This document shows, in pieces, positions 46,476 through 55,313 of a stretch of DNA of 64,000 nt; the stretch's first letter is position 1; each line of letters starts with the position of its first letter. Source of the DNA: Indolivaga alginatilytica (GTDB taxonomy: Bacteria; Bacteroidota; Bacteroidia; Bacteroidales; Dysgonomonadaceae); NCBI RefSeq assembly GCF_003201355.1, contig NZ_QICL01000017.1:43175-107174 (forward strand). The letters run 5' to 3'. The notes beneath the pieces are model-generated. The model saw only the letters and a program-made list of their open reading frames with translations, was not told where the DNA came from and did no database searches. Position numbers and translations under genes: made by a program.

Positions 46476-46650
46476 AACTATTTTTAGAAATCTATTGTGT
46501 CAAATCGTTTATAAAGTATGGATAAAACGGGGTCTTTTTATGTTGTAAAACATTGTTTATTAATATATTATTGACGTTTGGCAGTTGGGGTATAAAATCT
46601 CATTTTTCACTTTATGATGTATTCAAGAGCATATATTTCGAGACTTTTCC

Positions 46651-46658
46651 TACTTTTG
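46651..46658 (+). promoter_or_regulatory. -7 box TACTTTTG
   Basis: 26 bp upstream of the response-regulator ATG. Confidence 0.5.
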
Positions 46659-46683
46659 TAAATCATCTATTTAGATATTGATA

Positions 46684-47334
46684 ATGAGAAACCTGATCAT
46701 CGCAGATACGCAAGATATAACACGTGTAGGTATTAAATCTATGGTGAGAGATATTAAAGATATTTCTCAAGTATATGAAGTTGGCGATAAATCGGATTTG
46801 ATACATGTATTGTCGGAAAATATAGATGGATTAATTATTCTGGATTACACTCTTTTTGACTTTGAGTCTATAAATGATTTGCAGATACTGAGTGAGCGTT
46901 ACCCGAAATCTGACTGGATTCTTTTCTCTGATGAATTGAGTGATAGTTTCCTTAAGCAGGTACAATCCAATAATCTACCTTTTAGCATTGTTCTTAAATC
47001 ATGTCCTTTACCGGAAATAGATGCCACTATTCGCTCTGCCCTTTTCGGTGAAAGTTTTTATTGTAAAAGGGTTGATAATCATATGAAAACATTGAGCCGT
47101 TCTTTAGACTCTGCCTCCGATCATAATCTAACCCAGACAGAAAAAGAAATTCTCAAAGAAATAGCTTTAGGGCATACTACCAAAGAGATTGCTGCCGAGC
47201 GTCATTTGAGCTTTCATACCGTTATAACTCACCGTAAAAACATATTCAGAAAGCTGGAAGTCAACAATGTGCATGAGGCTACAAAGTATGCAATGAAGGC
47301 AGGGATTGTGGATGTGTCGGAGTATTATATCTAG
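46684..47334 (+). CDS. LuxR-type response regulator without adjacent kinase
   Basis: A 216-residue two-domain regulator. The receiver domain (about 1-115) has the phosphoacceptor D54 in LIILDYTLFD, acidic residues D8/D11 and a conserved Lys in IVLKSC. The HTH domain (about 147-200) reads LTQTEKEILKEIALGHTTKE, followed by LSFHTVITHRKNIFRKL, the NarL/LuxR DNA-reading helix pair. The start is ATG 46684 (a TTG lies 6 bp earlier). No histidine kinase is encoded nearby, so its partner and regulon are unknown. Confidence 0.88.
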   Translation: MRNLIIADTQDITRVGIKSMVRDIKDISQVYEVGDKSDLIHVLSENIDGLIILDYTLFDFESINDLQILSERYPKSDWILFSDELSDSFLKQVQSNNLPFSIVLKSCPLPEIDATIRSALFGESFYCKRVDNHMKTLSRSLDSASDHNLTQTEKEILKEIALGHTTKEIAAERHLSFHTVITHRKNIFRKLEVNNVHEATKYAMKAGIVDVSEYYI

Positions 47335-47352
47335 CTCCTTTGACTCCAGCTC

Positions 47353-47540
47353 GGAGGGGGTGTCAAAAGAAATTCAGCACACAGAATACACGGATATAAC
47401 AGATTTTAGCACCTCACCCCAACCCTCTCCTACTGAGACGGAGTAGAAAGAAATTGTGTCTTTGCAACTTTGCGTTTAATATAAAATTCTGTATTTTCTG
47501 TTATCTCTGTGTATTCTGTGTTCTATTTAGTCTTTTGAGA
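47353..47540. mobile_element. MITE-like element, copy 2 (diverged, inverted relative to copy 1)
   Basis: It begins GGAGGGGGTGTCAAAAGA, passes CACAGAATACACGGATAT, CACCTCACCCC and CTCTCCTACTGAGA, then ends GTGTTCTATTTAGTCTTTTG. The same blocks, in reverse complement, make up 1526-1743. Its right end provides the last codons and stop of queG. Confidence 0.6.
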
Positions 47541-48477
47541 CTGCTTTTTGATATGATGTGAGAGCTTTAAAATTTCTCATTATCCCCGAATATTTGGCTC
47601 TCTTTACTGCCGATCCTTTAAATATTCGTTGATAATCTTCTACTGTCATATTGGCGATACTTTGGTGATCCATCGATAAGAATTCTTCTCGAGGTATAAA
47701 TTCCTCCGTTGTATGAGGGCGTGCATACCTGTTCCAGGGACATATTTGTTGGCAGATATCGCATCCGTACATTCTGTTGTTAAGGAGCGGTACTATGGCT
47801 TGGTCTATCTCCCCTTTATTCTCTATTGTTTGATAAGAGATGCATTTTTTTGCATTTAACAGATGGGGTTGTTCTATGGCTCCTGTGGGGCATGCCTGTA
47901 AACATCGTGTACATTTTCCGCAAGATAAGCCGAGTGGCTTATCATAGGATAACTCAGCGTCGATAATAACTTCCCCCAGAAAGAAATAAGATCCTCGTTT
48001 GGGTATTATTAATAAAGTGTTTTTCCCTATAAAACCTACTCCCGCTTTAGCAGCCCAGTAACGTTCCAGAACCGGTGCAGTATCACAGAATACCCGTCCG
48101 TTAACATTTGAAAGCAGGGTTTGGATATAGTCGAAAAGTTGTTGTAGTTTTGCCTTCATTACATCATGATAATCTTTACCATATGCATAATATGCAAATT
48201 GAGGCACTGCTTCGGATTGCTTTTCGTGCGGATAGTAATTCAATGCAAGGCTGATGATCGACTTTGCATTATCGACAAGCAGGGTGGGGTCGCATCTCTT
48301 ATCTATATTGCGAGCCATATAATCCATGTCGGCATGGTATCCCTTGTCGATCCACTCCTGATAATGATTACTTTCTATAATTTCAATTTTCTCAGCTTCG
48401 CATATGCCGCAAGCATCGAATCCGATGGACAGGGCATATTCTTTGATTTGCTGAGAAATTGAAATTAAATCTGGCAT
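47527..48477 (-). CDS. queG: Epoxyqueuosine reductase
   Basis: A 316-residue cobalamin- and Fe-S-dependent enzyme, last step of queuosine formation in tRNA (epoxyqueuosine to queuosine). Two [4Fe-4S] clusters are readable: C186, C189, C192 and C196 (SCGKCTRCLQACPTG), and C239, C242 and C246 (CDICQQICPWN), plus C212. D132 in CDTAPVLER is the proposed proton donor. The final residues VSKD and the stop codon lie in the inverted-end element, so the C-terminus appears to have been rewritten by an insertion. Fifth gene of the operon that starts at 53487. Confidence 0.94.
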   Translation of the reverse strand: MPDLISISQQIKEYALSIGFDACGICEAEKIEIIESNHYQEWIDKGYHADMDYMARNIDKRCDPTLLVDNAKSIISLALNYYPHEKQSEAVPQFAYYAYGKDYHDVMKAKLQQLFDYIQTLLSNVNGRVFCDTAPVLERYWAAKAGVGFIGKNTLLIIPKRGSYFFLGEVIIDAELSYDKPLGLSCGKCTRCLQACPTGAIEQPHLLNAKKCISYQTIENKGEIDQAIVPLLNNRMYGCDICQQICPWNRYARPHTTEEFIPREEFLSMDHQSIANMTVEDYQRIFKGSAVKRAKYSGIMRNFKALTSYQKAVSKD

Positions 48478-48488
48478 TGCCGATATTT

Positions 48489-49064
48489 TTACTTCTTGGT
48501 AATGCGTTCTATACCAAAACGATCATATGCAGTAGGATCGATAGCGATTTCCTTCTTGGTTATTTTGTTTCTGAATATCACAAAGTCGTGATCTTTGAAA
48601 CTTTTATTTTTAAACTGAGAGTGCATATCTACACCAAATAGATATAGTTTTCCTTTTACGGGTTTGGCTTCCCATACTTCATCAAGTTTGTACTTTTCGA
48701 TGAGGTAATTACCTACGCTTGCCGCGAAGGCTGCATATCCGACACAATTGGCTTGACGAAGTAATACTGTCTTATTCGGATCGTTTTCTTTTCCTTCCAG
48801 TGAAAATGTCAGAGCCAAATCGGTAATTTTCTGAGATAGATCGATAATAGATTCGATATCGCCTGCCTGATTACTCTTTATGTTATCCTCAATAAAAATA
48901 GCCAGATTCTTATCTTTAACCTTATAGTTTTTTCGGCTGCCATCTTCTTTGTAAGTAACAGCCGTACGATATATAGTACCTCTGAAAATAAATAGTGCTC
49001 CTAAAACAAGAACAAGAATAAAAAATATCTTAGCGAAACGATTGGTTGATTTTTTCTTTTTCAT
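48489..49064 (-). CDS. Membrane-anchored transglutaminase-like protein
   Basis: A 191-residue protein with a basic N-terminus, one membrane helix (about 11-28) and a periplasmic domain. It keeps a papain/transglutaminase-like triad in order: C107 (RQANCVGYAAF), H159 (FKDHDFVIF) and D176 (AIDPTAYD). The spacing fits the transglutaminase-core fold, in which members act as cysteine proteases, amidases or cross-linkers. I do not recognise the specific family. It starts 24 bp after GT2 and precedes queG by 11 bp. Confidence 0.65.
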   Translation of the reverse strand: MKKKKSTNRFAKIFFILVLVLGALFIFRGTIYRTAVTYKEDGSRKNYKVKDKNLAIFIEDNIKSNQAGDIESIIDLSQKITDLALTFSLEGKENDPNKTVLLRQANCVGYAAFAASVGNYLIEKYKLDEVWEAKPVKGKLYLFGVDMHSQFKNKSFKDHDFVIFRNKITKKEIAIDPTAYDRFGIERITKK

Positions 49065-49088
49065 AAATAGAATGATATAGTTAGACCT

Positions 49089-50033
49089 TTATGAATTATT
49101 GGTGTTGACTGTTGACTGATCACTGTCTCGTGAAAAAAGTAAGCCTTTGGTTACATTCCTTCTGAATTGCAATAACCGTATTCCTTTTTGAGGCGAAAGT
49201 GCAATAATATATCCGATACATAAGATAAGAGAAGCTACCCATTTGATGCATTCATCAAAGAGTCTTCGTCGATATTCATTCTTTGAAACGGATAGCGTGC
49301 GTATACGTTCACTTCGCCCGATAGAGTATGTTAACTTGTGGAAAAACTGATCGGTCAGCTTTTCCTTTGGGATATGATGATAGATAGGAATATCGGGAAA
49401 GTAATAACATTCTATATTGTTTTTCTTCAAACGATTAAACATATCCTTGTCCTCAGCTCCTATTAGTGAACCCGCTTTACGTCCCAATTGGGTATTGTAA
49501 TAGCCATATTTCTCGTAGAGTTCTTTTTTGATGATGGTGTGCCCTGTGCCCGGATAGTTTTTTGCATCCAATTTTTTCGAATGCTTTCCCTGATCGAAAT
49601 AACCTCCTATCAACCGTTGGGTGAAATGTGACATCCATTTGGGCTGTGCTTCTTCATAAACAGGGATTACGGGAGATCCTGCAAGAACTGCATCCGGATA
49701 ATTATTCAGATGTTTACTTAGACGTTCCAGATGTTCGGGGACGATGGTTTCGTCATCATCCACAAAGATGATATACTCTCCTTTGGCTTCTTTTATGCCT
49801 CTGTTAAGAGCAAAAGAAAACCCTTGGTTAGTCTCTTTGAAATATCGAAACTTCCGATTTGGATATTTCTGTATGAACTCTTCACATATCGTTGCAGTAG
49901 AATCGGTACTGTTATTGTCTACAACAATTATTTCATAATCGAGAGGGTCATATGTTTGTTCACAAACAGCCTTAAGCGTTTGGGCAATATATTTATCCCG
50001 ATTATATGTGCAGGTTATGAACGAGAATTTCAT
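49089..50033 (-). CDS. Glycosyltransferase family 2
   Basis: A 314-residue GT-A enzyme. The N-terminal FSFITCTYNRDKYIAQTLKA and VVDNNSTDSTATI bind the nucleotide sugar. The metal-binding DxD is within IIFVDDDETIVPEH. A segment AGSLIGAEDKDMFNRLKKNN carries the ED base motif. A C-terminal hydrophobic helix (about 270-288) would tether it to the inner membrane. Its start overlaps the YfhO stop by four bases. Likely acts on a lipid-linked glycan; the acceptor is unknown. Confidence 0.88.
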   Translation of the reverse strand: MKFSFITCTYNRDKYIAQTLKAVCEQTYDPLDYEIIVVDNNSTDSTATICEEFIQKYPNRKFRYFKETNQGFSFALNRGIKEAKGEYIIFVDDDETIVPEHLERLSKHLNNYPDAVLAGSPVIPVYEEAQPKWMSHFTQRLIGGYFDQGKHSKKLDAKNYPGTGHTIIKKELYEKYGYYNTQLGRKAGSLIGAEDKDMFNRLKKNNIECYYFPDIPIYHHIPKEKLTDQFFHKLTYSIGRSERIRTLSVSKNEYRRRLFDECIKWVASLILCIGYIIALSPQKGIRLLQFRRNVTKGLLFSRDSDQSTVNTNNS

Positions 50034-52558
50034 GCTTTTGACTGCTTATCTTTCCTTTTGTAAAAGAGAGAGCCTATACCTCCAATAAGTAAGAGGATCA
50101 AAAGCCCACTACTTGCCGAAGCTATAGCACGTGCAGTATTATATGCATGAGGTTCGAATTTGAATTCTATCTCGTGTTGTCCTGCCGGAATACGTATTGC
50201 GCGCAAAGTCCAGTCTGCACGGAAATGTGTAGCGGGTTTACCATCTATATAAGCTTCCCATCCATTCGGATAATACATTTCGGACATGATTGCCAATTGC
50301 TCGCTTTGAGCAGACGATTTGTATTTAAGTGCATTCGGTTTGTATTCGGTCAGCTCGATTGTTGCAGTAGAATCGGGAACGACTGTAAAGCCTGATAACT
50401 GATCTTCGAATCTTTTATCTACAACAGCAGTTGTGGTTATATCAAGAGTATTTAATGCGGCAATTTCTTTGTCTGCATTCTCTGTAAAGATATAATTGTT
50501 CACAAACCAGACATTACCCATTGCATATGGATTCTGCAAAGGTGCTTGTTCGGGATGAAATATAATATACTTGGCATTCAGCATATTCAATGCTGTATTC
50601 TTTTGAAGAGAGCCGATTATACTGTCTATATTCTGAGAATCGAAAGATTTGATGATTGAGTTGATTTCACCTTGCAGGCGATAATCGATCAATTCCTGAT
50701 AACGTTTCAACTTAGCCGCATGGTATCCTCCTATCGATTTATGGTAGTAAGATGTCTTAGTTTCATTAAATGGATTATTCAAATTTAAGACCCGATACGA
50801 TGGGTGCTTATCCTGCAGTATAGCTTTATCGGCTTCCGTTTGAGGGAACGGGCGATTTGCATCGTACGACAGTTTACTTTGGAATTTATCATTGTTCAAA
50901 TAACGTTTGTCCACACCCCATAAATCAATAACTACCAAAAGTATTAATACTACAGAGCAATATACTGTTATCTTGTTTCTGTCACCTTTTAGTTTGAGAG
51001 CAGCATATAATGTTCCTGCCGCCAGAATAATATAAATCAATGAACGTAGAGCATCGGAAGATAAAAGATCTTTACGGTCTGCAACAAGTGCCGAATAATA
51101 CCAATCGGGAACTTGAGATATCCACTGGCTATCGGTGGCAGAAGTGAAGTCGAACCCGAAAATTCCGGGAGCTAGCCATAGCAGGAAGCTTATTCCTCCG
51201 GTAATTCCGGCAGATATATAAAGTGATCTCTTCAGTTTCTCGTCTTTAATCTCTCCGCTGAAAAAGGCCTTCATTCCCCATGCTGCAACAATAAGCATGG
51301 TAAGGGCAGGTATCACCAAAGCTGTAGATACGGCTCTGAATTTATTATACATCGGGAAGTGATAGAAGAACCAATCGTTGAACAGTTCGAAATTATGTCC
51401 CCATGATAAAAAGATGAAAAATGTAGTTGCAACGAGTAACACCCATTTCATAGGATGTCTTATAACGAATATTCCTAATACAAACAGGAAACAAATAATT
51501 GCCCCAAAATAAACAGGACCTGAGGTGAAAGGTTGATCTCCCCAGTAAGTCTGAGCTTGTATCCCTGCAGAGTCAACTTGTGCCTGAGGTGCATTTGTTC
51601 TGATTGCTTTGTATAGGTTAGACGATGGAGATAATATTCCTCCCGAAGCTCCGCCGTGTATATCGGGAATCAAAAGCGATAGGGTTTCCATTTTGCCGTA
51701 GCTCCATGCGAAGGCGTATTCTTTATCAAGACCCGATGATTGCTTTTCCGATTGGGTAGGTTGAGTCAGTTCCGATTGTCCGCGTGTGCTTTCTTTCGAC
51801 ATTTCGTAATTGGCATATATATTCCCAAAATTACAAAGTACAGCAATTGCAACTCCAACAACTAAAGCTGCTGTCGCTTTGAATAATCCGGAGAAATTCT
51901 TCTTTGGAATCTCATTAATTAATAATCCAAGGTATATAAATACGCATAATAATCCGGTATAATAGGTAACCTGCAAGTGGTTATTCTTAATTTGTAATGC
52001 TAAGCCGAGTGCCATAAAAAGCCCTGCCATAAGATACTTTCGCCTGAAAGCTGCTGCCAATCCGGCTACTATGAGAGGCATATAGGCTATTGCCCACGCT
52101 TTGGTAACGTGTCCGGCATCAATAATTATAATATTATAAGAAGATAAAGAGTAAGCTATTGCTCCTAATACGGCAGGGAAAAAACCAACACCCATGACAC
52201 AAAATAGGATATAAGCCATCAGCATACCTGCGAATACAGGTCCCGAGGTGCTATTCCCCAGAGCCTTTAGAGGTGCTTCGAGATAATCGAGAAAATTAGG
52301 AGCTCCTCCCCATATTCCGATCTGATAGGCAGGCATTCCCGAAAACATGGAGCCTGTCCATGCCGAAGATTGGCCTTCTTTTTCATAATACTGAGCCAAT
52401 TCGCGCGACATTCCTTTGTATTGTTGAACGTCACTTTGCTGAAGTACTTTGCCGTCCAAAACGGGGCTGAAGTATACGAGTGTGACGGCTAAGAAGCAAA
52501 CGATAGCTATAACGTGCTGGAGTAATTTCTTAAGTACTGACTTTTCCTCTTGTATCAT
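50030..52558 (-). CDS. YfhO-family multi-pass membrane glycosyltransferase
   Basis: An 842-residue protein with about a dozen membrane helices and a large C-terminal extracytoplasmic domain (about 580-800). It has the GT-C/YfhO pattern: an early first-loop acidic motif (DVQQYKGMSRELAQYY, about 39-54), a GSMFSGMPAYQ segment near 68, and a C-terminal NGWEAYIDGKPATHFRAD. YfhO proteins add sugars such as GlcNAc to cell-envelope polymers from polyprenyl donors. It overlaps GT2 (4 bp), consistent with a shared glycan pathway. Confidence 0.88.
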   Translation of the reverse strand: MIQEEKSVLKKLLQHVIAIVCFLAVTLVYFSPVLDGKVLQQSDVQQYKGMSRELAQYYEKEGQSSAWTGSMFSGMPAYQIGIWGGAPNFLDYLEAPLKALGNSTSGPVFAGMLMAYILFCVMGVGFFPAVLGAIAYSLSSYNIIIIDAGHVTKAWAIAYMPLIVAGLAAAFRRKYLMAGLFMALGLALQIKNNHLQVTYYTGLLCVFIYLGLLINEIPKKNFSGLFKATAALVVGVAIAVLCNFGNIYANYEMSKESTRGQSELTQPTQSEKQSSGLDKEYAFAWSYGKMETLSLLIPDIHGGASGGILSPSSNLYKAIRTNAPQAQVDSAGIQAQTYWGDQPFTSGPVYFGAIICFLFVLGIFVIRHPMKWVLLVATTFFIFLSWGHNFELFNDWFFYHFPMYNKFRAVSTALVIPALTMLIVAAWGMKAFFSGEIKDEKLKRSLYISAGITGGISFLLWLAPGIFGFDFTSATDSQWISQVPDWYYSALVADRKDLLSSDALRSLIYIILAAGTLYAALKLKGDRNKITVYCSVVLILLVVIDLWGVDKRYLNNDKFQSKLSYDANRPFPQTEADKAILQDKHPSYRVLNLNNPFNETKTSYYHKSIGGYHAAKLKRYQELIDYRLQGEINSIIKSFDSQNIDSIIGSLQKNTALNMLNAKYIIFHPEQAPLQNPYAMGNVWFVNNYIFTENADKEIAALNTLDITTTAVVDKRFEDQLSGFTVVPDSTATIELTEYKPNALKYKSSAQSEQLAIMSEMYYPNGWEAYIDGKPATHFRADWTLRAIRIPAGQHEIEFKFEPHAYNTARAIASASSGLLILLLIGGIGSLFYKRKDKQSKA

Positions 52559-52561
52559 ATT

Positions 52562-52590
52562 GTGTATGTATTTAAACGTCTGAGACCTTA
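52562..52590 (+). repeat. Stop-fused palindrome, core copy
   Basis: AACGTCTGAGACCTTA (52575-52590). The last TTA is the complement of the methyltransferase stop codon. It spans nearly all of the gap between the methyltransferase and YfhO genes. Confidence 0.6.
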
Positions 52591-53487
52591 TTTCTTCTTA
52601 AGTATATAAATAATAGAGCTGCATCTGCGTGTATTAAAAAGGCTTTGAATGAAAAACAAAGACCCTTTGAACAGACCTGCGAGGCTTGCTGTAGAAGTTC
52701 CTTTGTTTTTCTCACTCAGCATGGCTATATAAAACGGATCGAAATACATCGGTTTCATTTTTTCGATCTTAAAGTTATGCTTTTCTGCAAATTGTTTAAA
52801 ATCATCAGGTGAAAAATGCCACAAGTGACGAGGTACATCGTATGCTGCCCAATGTTCTTTATAGGCAATCGCATCTGCCGATTTTTTGTTGGGTAGGGCC
52901 ACAAACAGAACGCCGTCGTCTTTTAATATCCGATGGAGGTTTGCCATTGTATCATTCAGTTTCTCTATATGTTCGAGTACGTGCCACATAGTCACCACGT
53001 CTTTTGTTCTGTCGGGCATTTTAAATAAGTATTCTGAATCCTGAATATTGAGCCCGAATTTTTTGTGGGCGTACTCCCTTGTTGTTTCCGATTTTTCGAT
53101 GCCTGTAACAATCCATTTTTTTCGACGCATGGCATTCAGAAAATAACCTGTCCCCGAACCTATGTCAAGCAGGGTTTCGGCAGTCTCGGACGAATACTTC
53201 GATGCCATTTTGGTCTTTGACTTCAAAGATATCTTTCGGGCTTGGTGGTATAATGAGTTTATGAATCCCTGATGAGTATCGGAATGAGAAATGTACTCAG
53301 GAGCATCGTAATACTTGCCTATTTCTTCTTCGCAAGGAAAATTCTGAGTAAAGGCAAAATTACATTTAGAGCATCGATGTACTGAAAACAGTTCGCCTGT
53401 AACCAAATGATCTTTACAAATAAGGGTCTCCGGACAATTGTTATTGGCACAGACGGGACATAAATCTATGTGTACTGTATTCATCAT
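52588..53487 (-). CDS. SAM-dependent methyltransferase with N-terminal zinc ribbon
   Basis: A 299-residue class I methyltransferase. An N-terminal four-Cys ribbon (C10, C13, C39, C42; CPVC...CSKC) is followed by the SAM site LLDIGSGTGYFL (106-117), then TMWHVLEHI and a ProALPNKKS segment. The layout matches the methyltransferases that cap or modify glycans and lipids in O-antigen clusters. First gene of the five-gene operon; a -7 box lies at 53556-53563. Its TAA stop belongs to the palindromic repeat. Confidence 0.85.
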   Translation of the reverse strand: MMNTVHIDLCPVCANNNCPETLICKDHLVTGELFSVHRCSKCNFAFTQNFPCEEEIGKYYDAPEYISHSDTHQGFINSLYHQARKISLKSKTKMASKYSSETAETLLDIGSGTGYFLNAMRRKKWIVTGIEKSETTREYAHKKFGLNIQDSEYLFKMPDRTKDVVTMWHVLEHIEKLNDTMANLHRILKDDGVLFVALPNKKSADAIAYKEHWAAYDVPRHLWHFSPDDFKQFAEKHNFKIEKMKPMYFDPFYIAMLSEKNKGTSTASLAGLFKGSLFFIQSLFNTRRCSSIIYILKKK

Positions 53488-53555
53488 AAATAAGTAATAT
53501 GCTCTTGTATCTTGAGTTCGTATATGCTTGGATCAGAAATCCTCCGCATGATTGG

Positions 53556-53563
53556 CAAAGGTA
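53556..53563 (-). promoter_or_regulatory. -7 box TACCTTTG for the methyltransferase operon
   Basis: CAAAGGTA on the plus strand, 68 bp upstream of the start. Confidence 0.5.
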
Positions 53564-53643
53564 CTAAAAATGTTATATGTTGCTTATTTCAAAGTGGAGA
53601 ATTGGAAATGAAAGGGTCATAAAAAAACAGAATTCTTTTGAGG

Positions 53644-53676
53644 AATACCCTATGTCGAATCAGAATATAGGGTATT
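53644..53676. terminator. Hairpin between Fic and methyltransferase genes
   Basis: AATACCCTAT (53644-53653) pairs perfectly with ATAGGGTATT (53667-53676). Confidence 0.55.
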
Positions 53677-53718
53677 AATGTTACACTGTTTTATGCATTA
53701 TTCTATATATGTCAAACC

Positions 53719-53795
53719 TAATATGTATAGGTTTCCGTGTTTTTCTATACACGTAAGACTTAATATGTATAGGTTTCTATGTTTTTCTATACACG
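53719..53795. repeat. Two 42-bp direct repeats, each a dyad
   Basis: Units start at 53719 and 53761; the first 35 bases agree except at two positions. Each unit contains TGTATAG and CTATACA, exact reverse complements (53724-53730/53745-53751 and 53766-53772/53787-53793). They sit just after the Fic stop and upstream of the methyltransferase promoter. They could be paired operator sites or Fic transcript-end structures. Confidence 0.7.
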
Positions 53796-53832
53796 TTGTC
53801 TTTGACAGGTATAGTTTTTAGAAGTTGTTGAA

Positions 53833-54960
53833 TCAATTGTTTATTGACTCTATCTGCTCAACGTGCGGTGATTGGGTTTCGCCACTAGTACTCATTAGTA
53901 AGTCTATTAAGGGCATATTTAGATAATAATTATACTTGCCTAGCTTAATCTTAGTTAATAGTTTTGCTTTTACCAATTTCTCTAAATATCCGGTTGCCGT
54001 TATCCGGGTCACATTTAAATCTCTAACTACAAATTCAATCTTAGTATATGGGTGATTGAATAAATTATTCAACAATTCGTGATTATAAGCTTTCCCTAAT
54101 AATGGGCGCATCTCTTGTTTGTATTGCGTCATTAACAAAGAAATACCTTTTACCAACTGTATAGTTTGAGTTGCTGTTTGCTCTACCCCTTTTAATACGT
54201 AAAGTACCCACTCTTCCCATTGGTTAGTGTCTCTCACTTTCTGCAATAAAGTGTAATATTCAGCTTTAGTTCGAATAAAATAACGACTTAAATAAAGTAT
54301 AGGTAAATCGAGTAGTCCTTTTGTTACAAGGTACAATATATTAATGATACGTCCTGTACGTCCATTCCCATCATAAAACGGATGGATGCTTTCAAACTGA
54401 TGATGTATAATTGACATTTTTATAAGAGGGTCTACTTCCGATACAGAATCATCATTGATATAAATCTCTAAATTTGTCATATACCCTTCTATCTGCATTC
54501 TGTCTTGAGGAGGTGTGTAAACGACTTCTTTTAATTGATTCTTAAGAGTCGTGCCCGGAACTGTACGAAAACCGGCCTTGTTCTCTTCTAATATTTCCTG
54601 GATTTGTTTGATATGAGAGTTTGTTAATAGAAGGCTTTTTCTTACCAGACTAAATCCAGACCTTAAGGCTAGTGCATAATTAAGAACTTCTTTTGTTGCT
54701 TCTGATACCATGTATGCCTTTTGCTCAATATCTAACTCACCTTTAAATAGTTCATCATTAGTAGTTACAATATTTTCTATTGCTGAACTATCTTTTGCTT
54801 CCTGAAGAGAAAGAGTGTTAATCAAAATATTTTCATTTGGAATAGTAAGGGCGACACCTTTTAGTTCAGCTAATTTTTTATTTGCTGCATTTAATTGTTT
54901 CAAGATGGCTTTAGTTTCAACATCAACATTTAATGGTAGCTTTGGTATAATATAACCCAT
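53833..54960 (-). CDS. Fic-family adenylyltransferase with winged-helix C-terminus
   Basis: A 375-residue Fic protein that would transfer AMP (or another nucleotide moiety) to a Ser/Thr/Tyr hydroxyl of a target. The Fic motif is intact: HPFYDGNGRTGR at 193-204. The N-terminal inhibitory helix motif (S/T)xxxE(G/N) is present as S58-SAI-E62-N63, so the enzyme is likely autoinhibited in cis. The C-terminal 80 residues look like a winged helix (TKIEFVVRDLNVTRITATGY), as in the common Fic/DUF4172-like group. No antitoxin partner is adjacent. Imperfect direct repeats flank the gene. Confidence 0.88.
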   Translation of the reverse strand: MGYIIPKLPLNVDVETKAILKQLNAANKKLAELKGVALTIPNENILINTLSLQEAKDSSAIENIVTTNDELFKGELDIEQKAYMVSEATKEVLNYALALRSGFSLVRKSLLLTNSHIKQIQEILEENKAGFRTVPGTTLKNQLKEVVYTPPQDRMQIEGYMTNLEIYINDDSVSEVDPLIKMSIIHHQFESIHPFYDGNGRTGRIINILYLVTKGLLDLPILYLSRYFIRTKAEYYTLLQKVRDTNQWEEWVLYVLKGVEQTATQTIQLVKGISLLMTQYKQEMRPLLGKAYNHELLNNLFNHPYTKIEFVVRDLNVTRITATGYLEKLVKAKLLTKIKLGKYNYYLNMPLIDLLMSTSGETQSPHVEQIESINN

Positions 54961-55274
54961 TTCTTCTATTAGATTAATTTACTATTTCTATTAAAATATC
55001 CGATTGCTTTTCTTTACTTTTAGGGTAGCGAATGATTCATAGAATATTTGATTACCGAAGATACATATTTTTTTAGTGTAAGACTATTTTACCTTTTTTA
55101 TAATCTGTATTTGTCTGAATTATTACATGGAAACATAGTCTATGCCGAATCAAAATCCGGTAAATAACACTAGAAAAGTGTAAAAGTTTATCTTTTTCAT
55201 CCTATTTATTCATAAGGAATAGATAATAAGGTTAGATTTTCGTTTTTTTAGCTTTTCCTTTTTTATTAAATGCT
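54961..55274. other. Non-coding gap between Fic and LptD genes
   Basis: AT-rich and without a gene. TATGCCGAATCAAAAT at 55141-55156 repeats TATGTCGAATCAGAAT at 53651-53666 on the other side of the Fic gene. Confidence 0.45.
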
Positions 55275-55282
55275 TAGTTTTG
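55275..55282 (+). promoter_or_regulatory. lptD -7 box TAGTTTTG
   Basis: TAnnTTTG match, 31 bp before the ATG at 55314; a TTG at 55287 would be too close to be translated from it. Confidence 0.55.
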
Positions 55283-55313
55283 CAGTTTGAATTATCAGGT
55301 CGAATCCGTTTTG

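Noticed and set aside
53719..53795. Two-unit 42-bp repeat as a possible CRISPR
   Set aside because: Only two units, spacing of 7 bp, no cas genes nearby; better read as dyads.
53833..54960. Fic-antitoxin (FicTA) pair
   Set aside because: The inhibitory motif is within the same protein and no small partner gene is adjacent.
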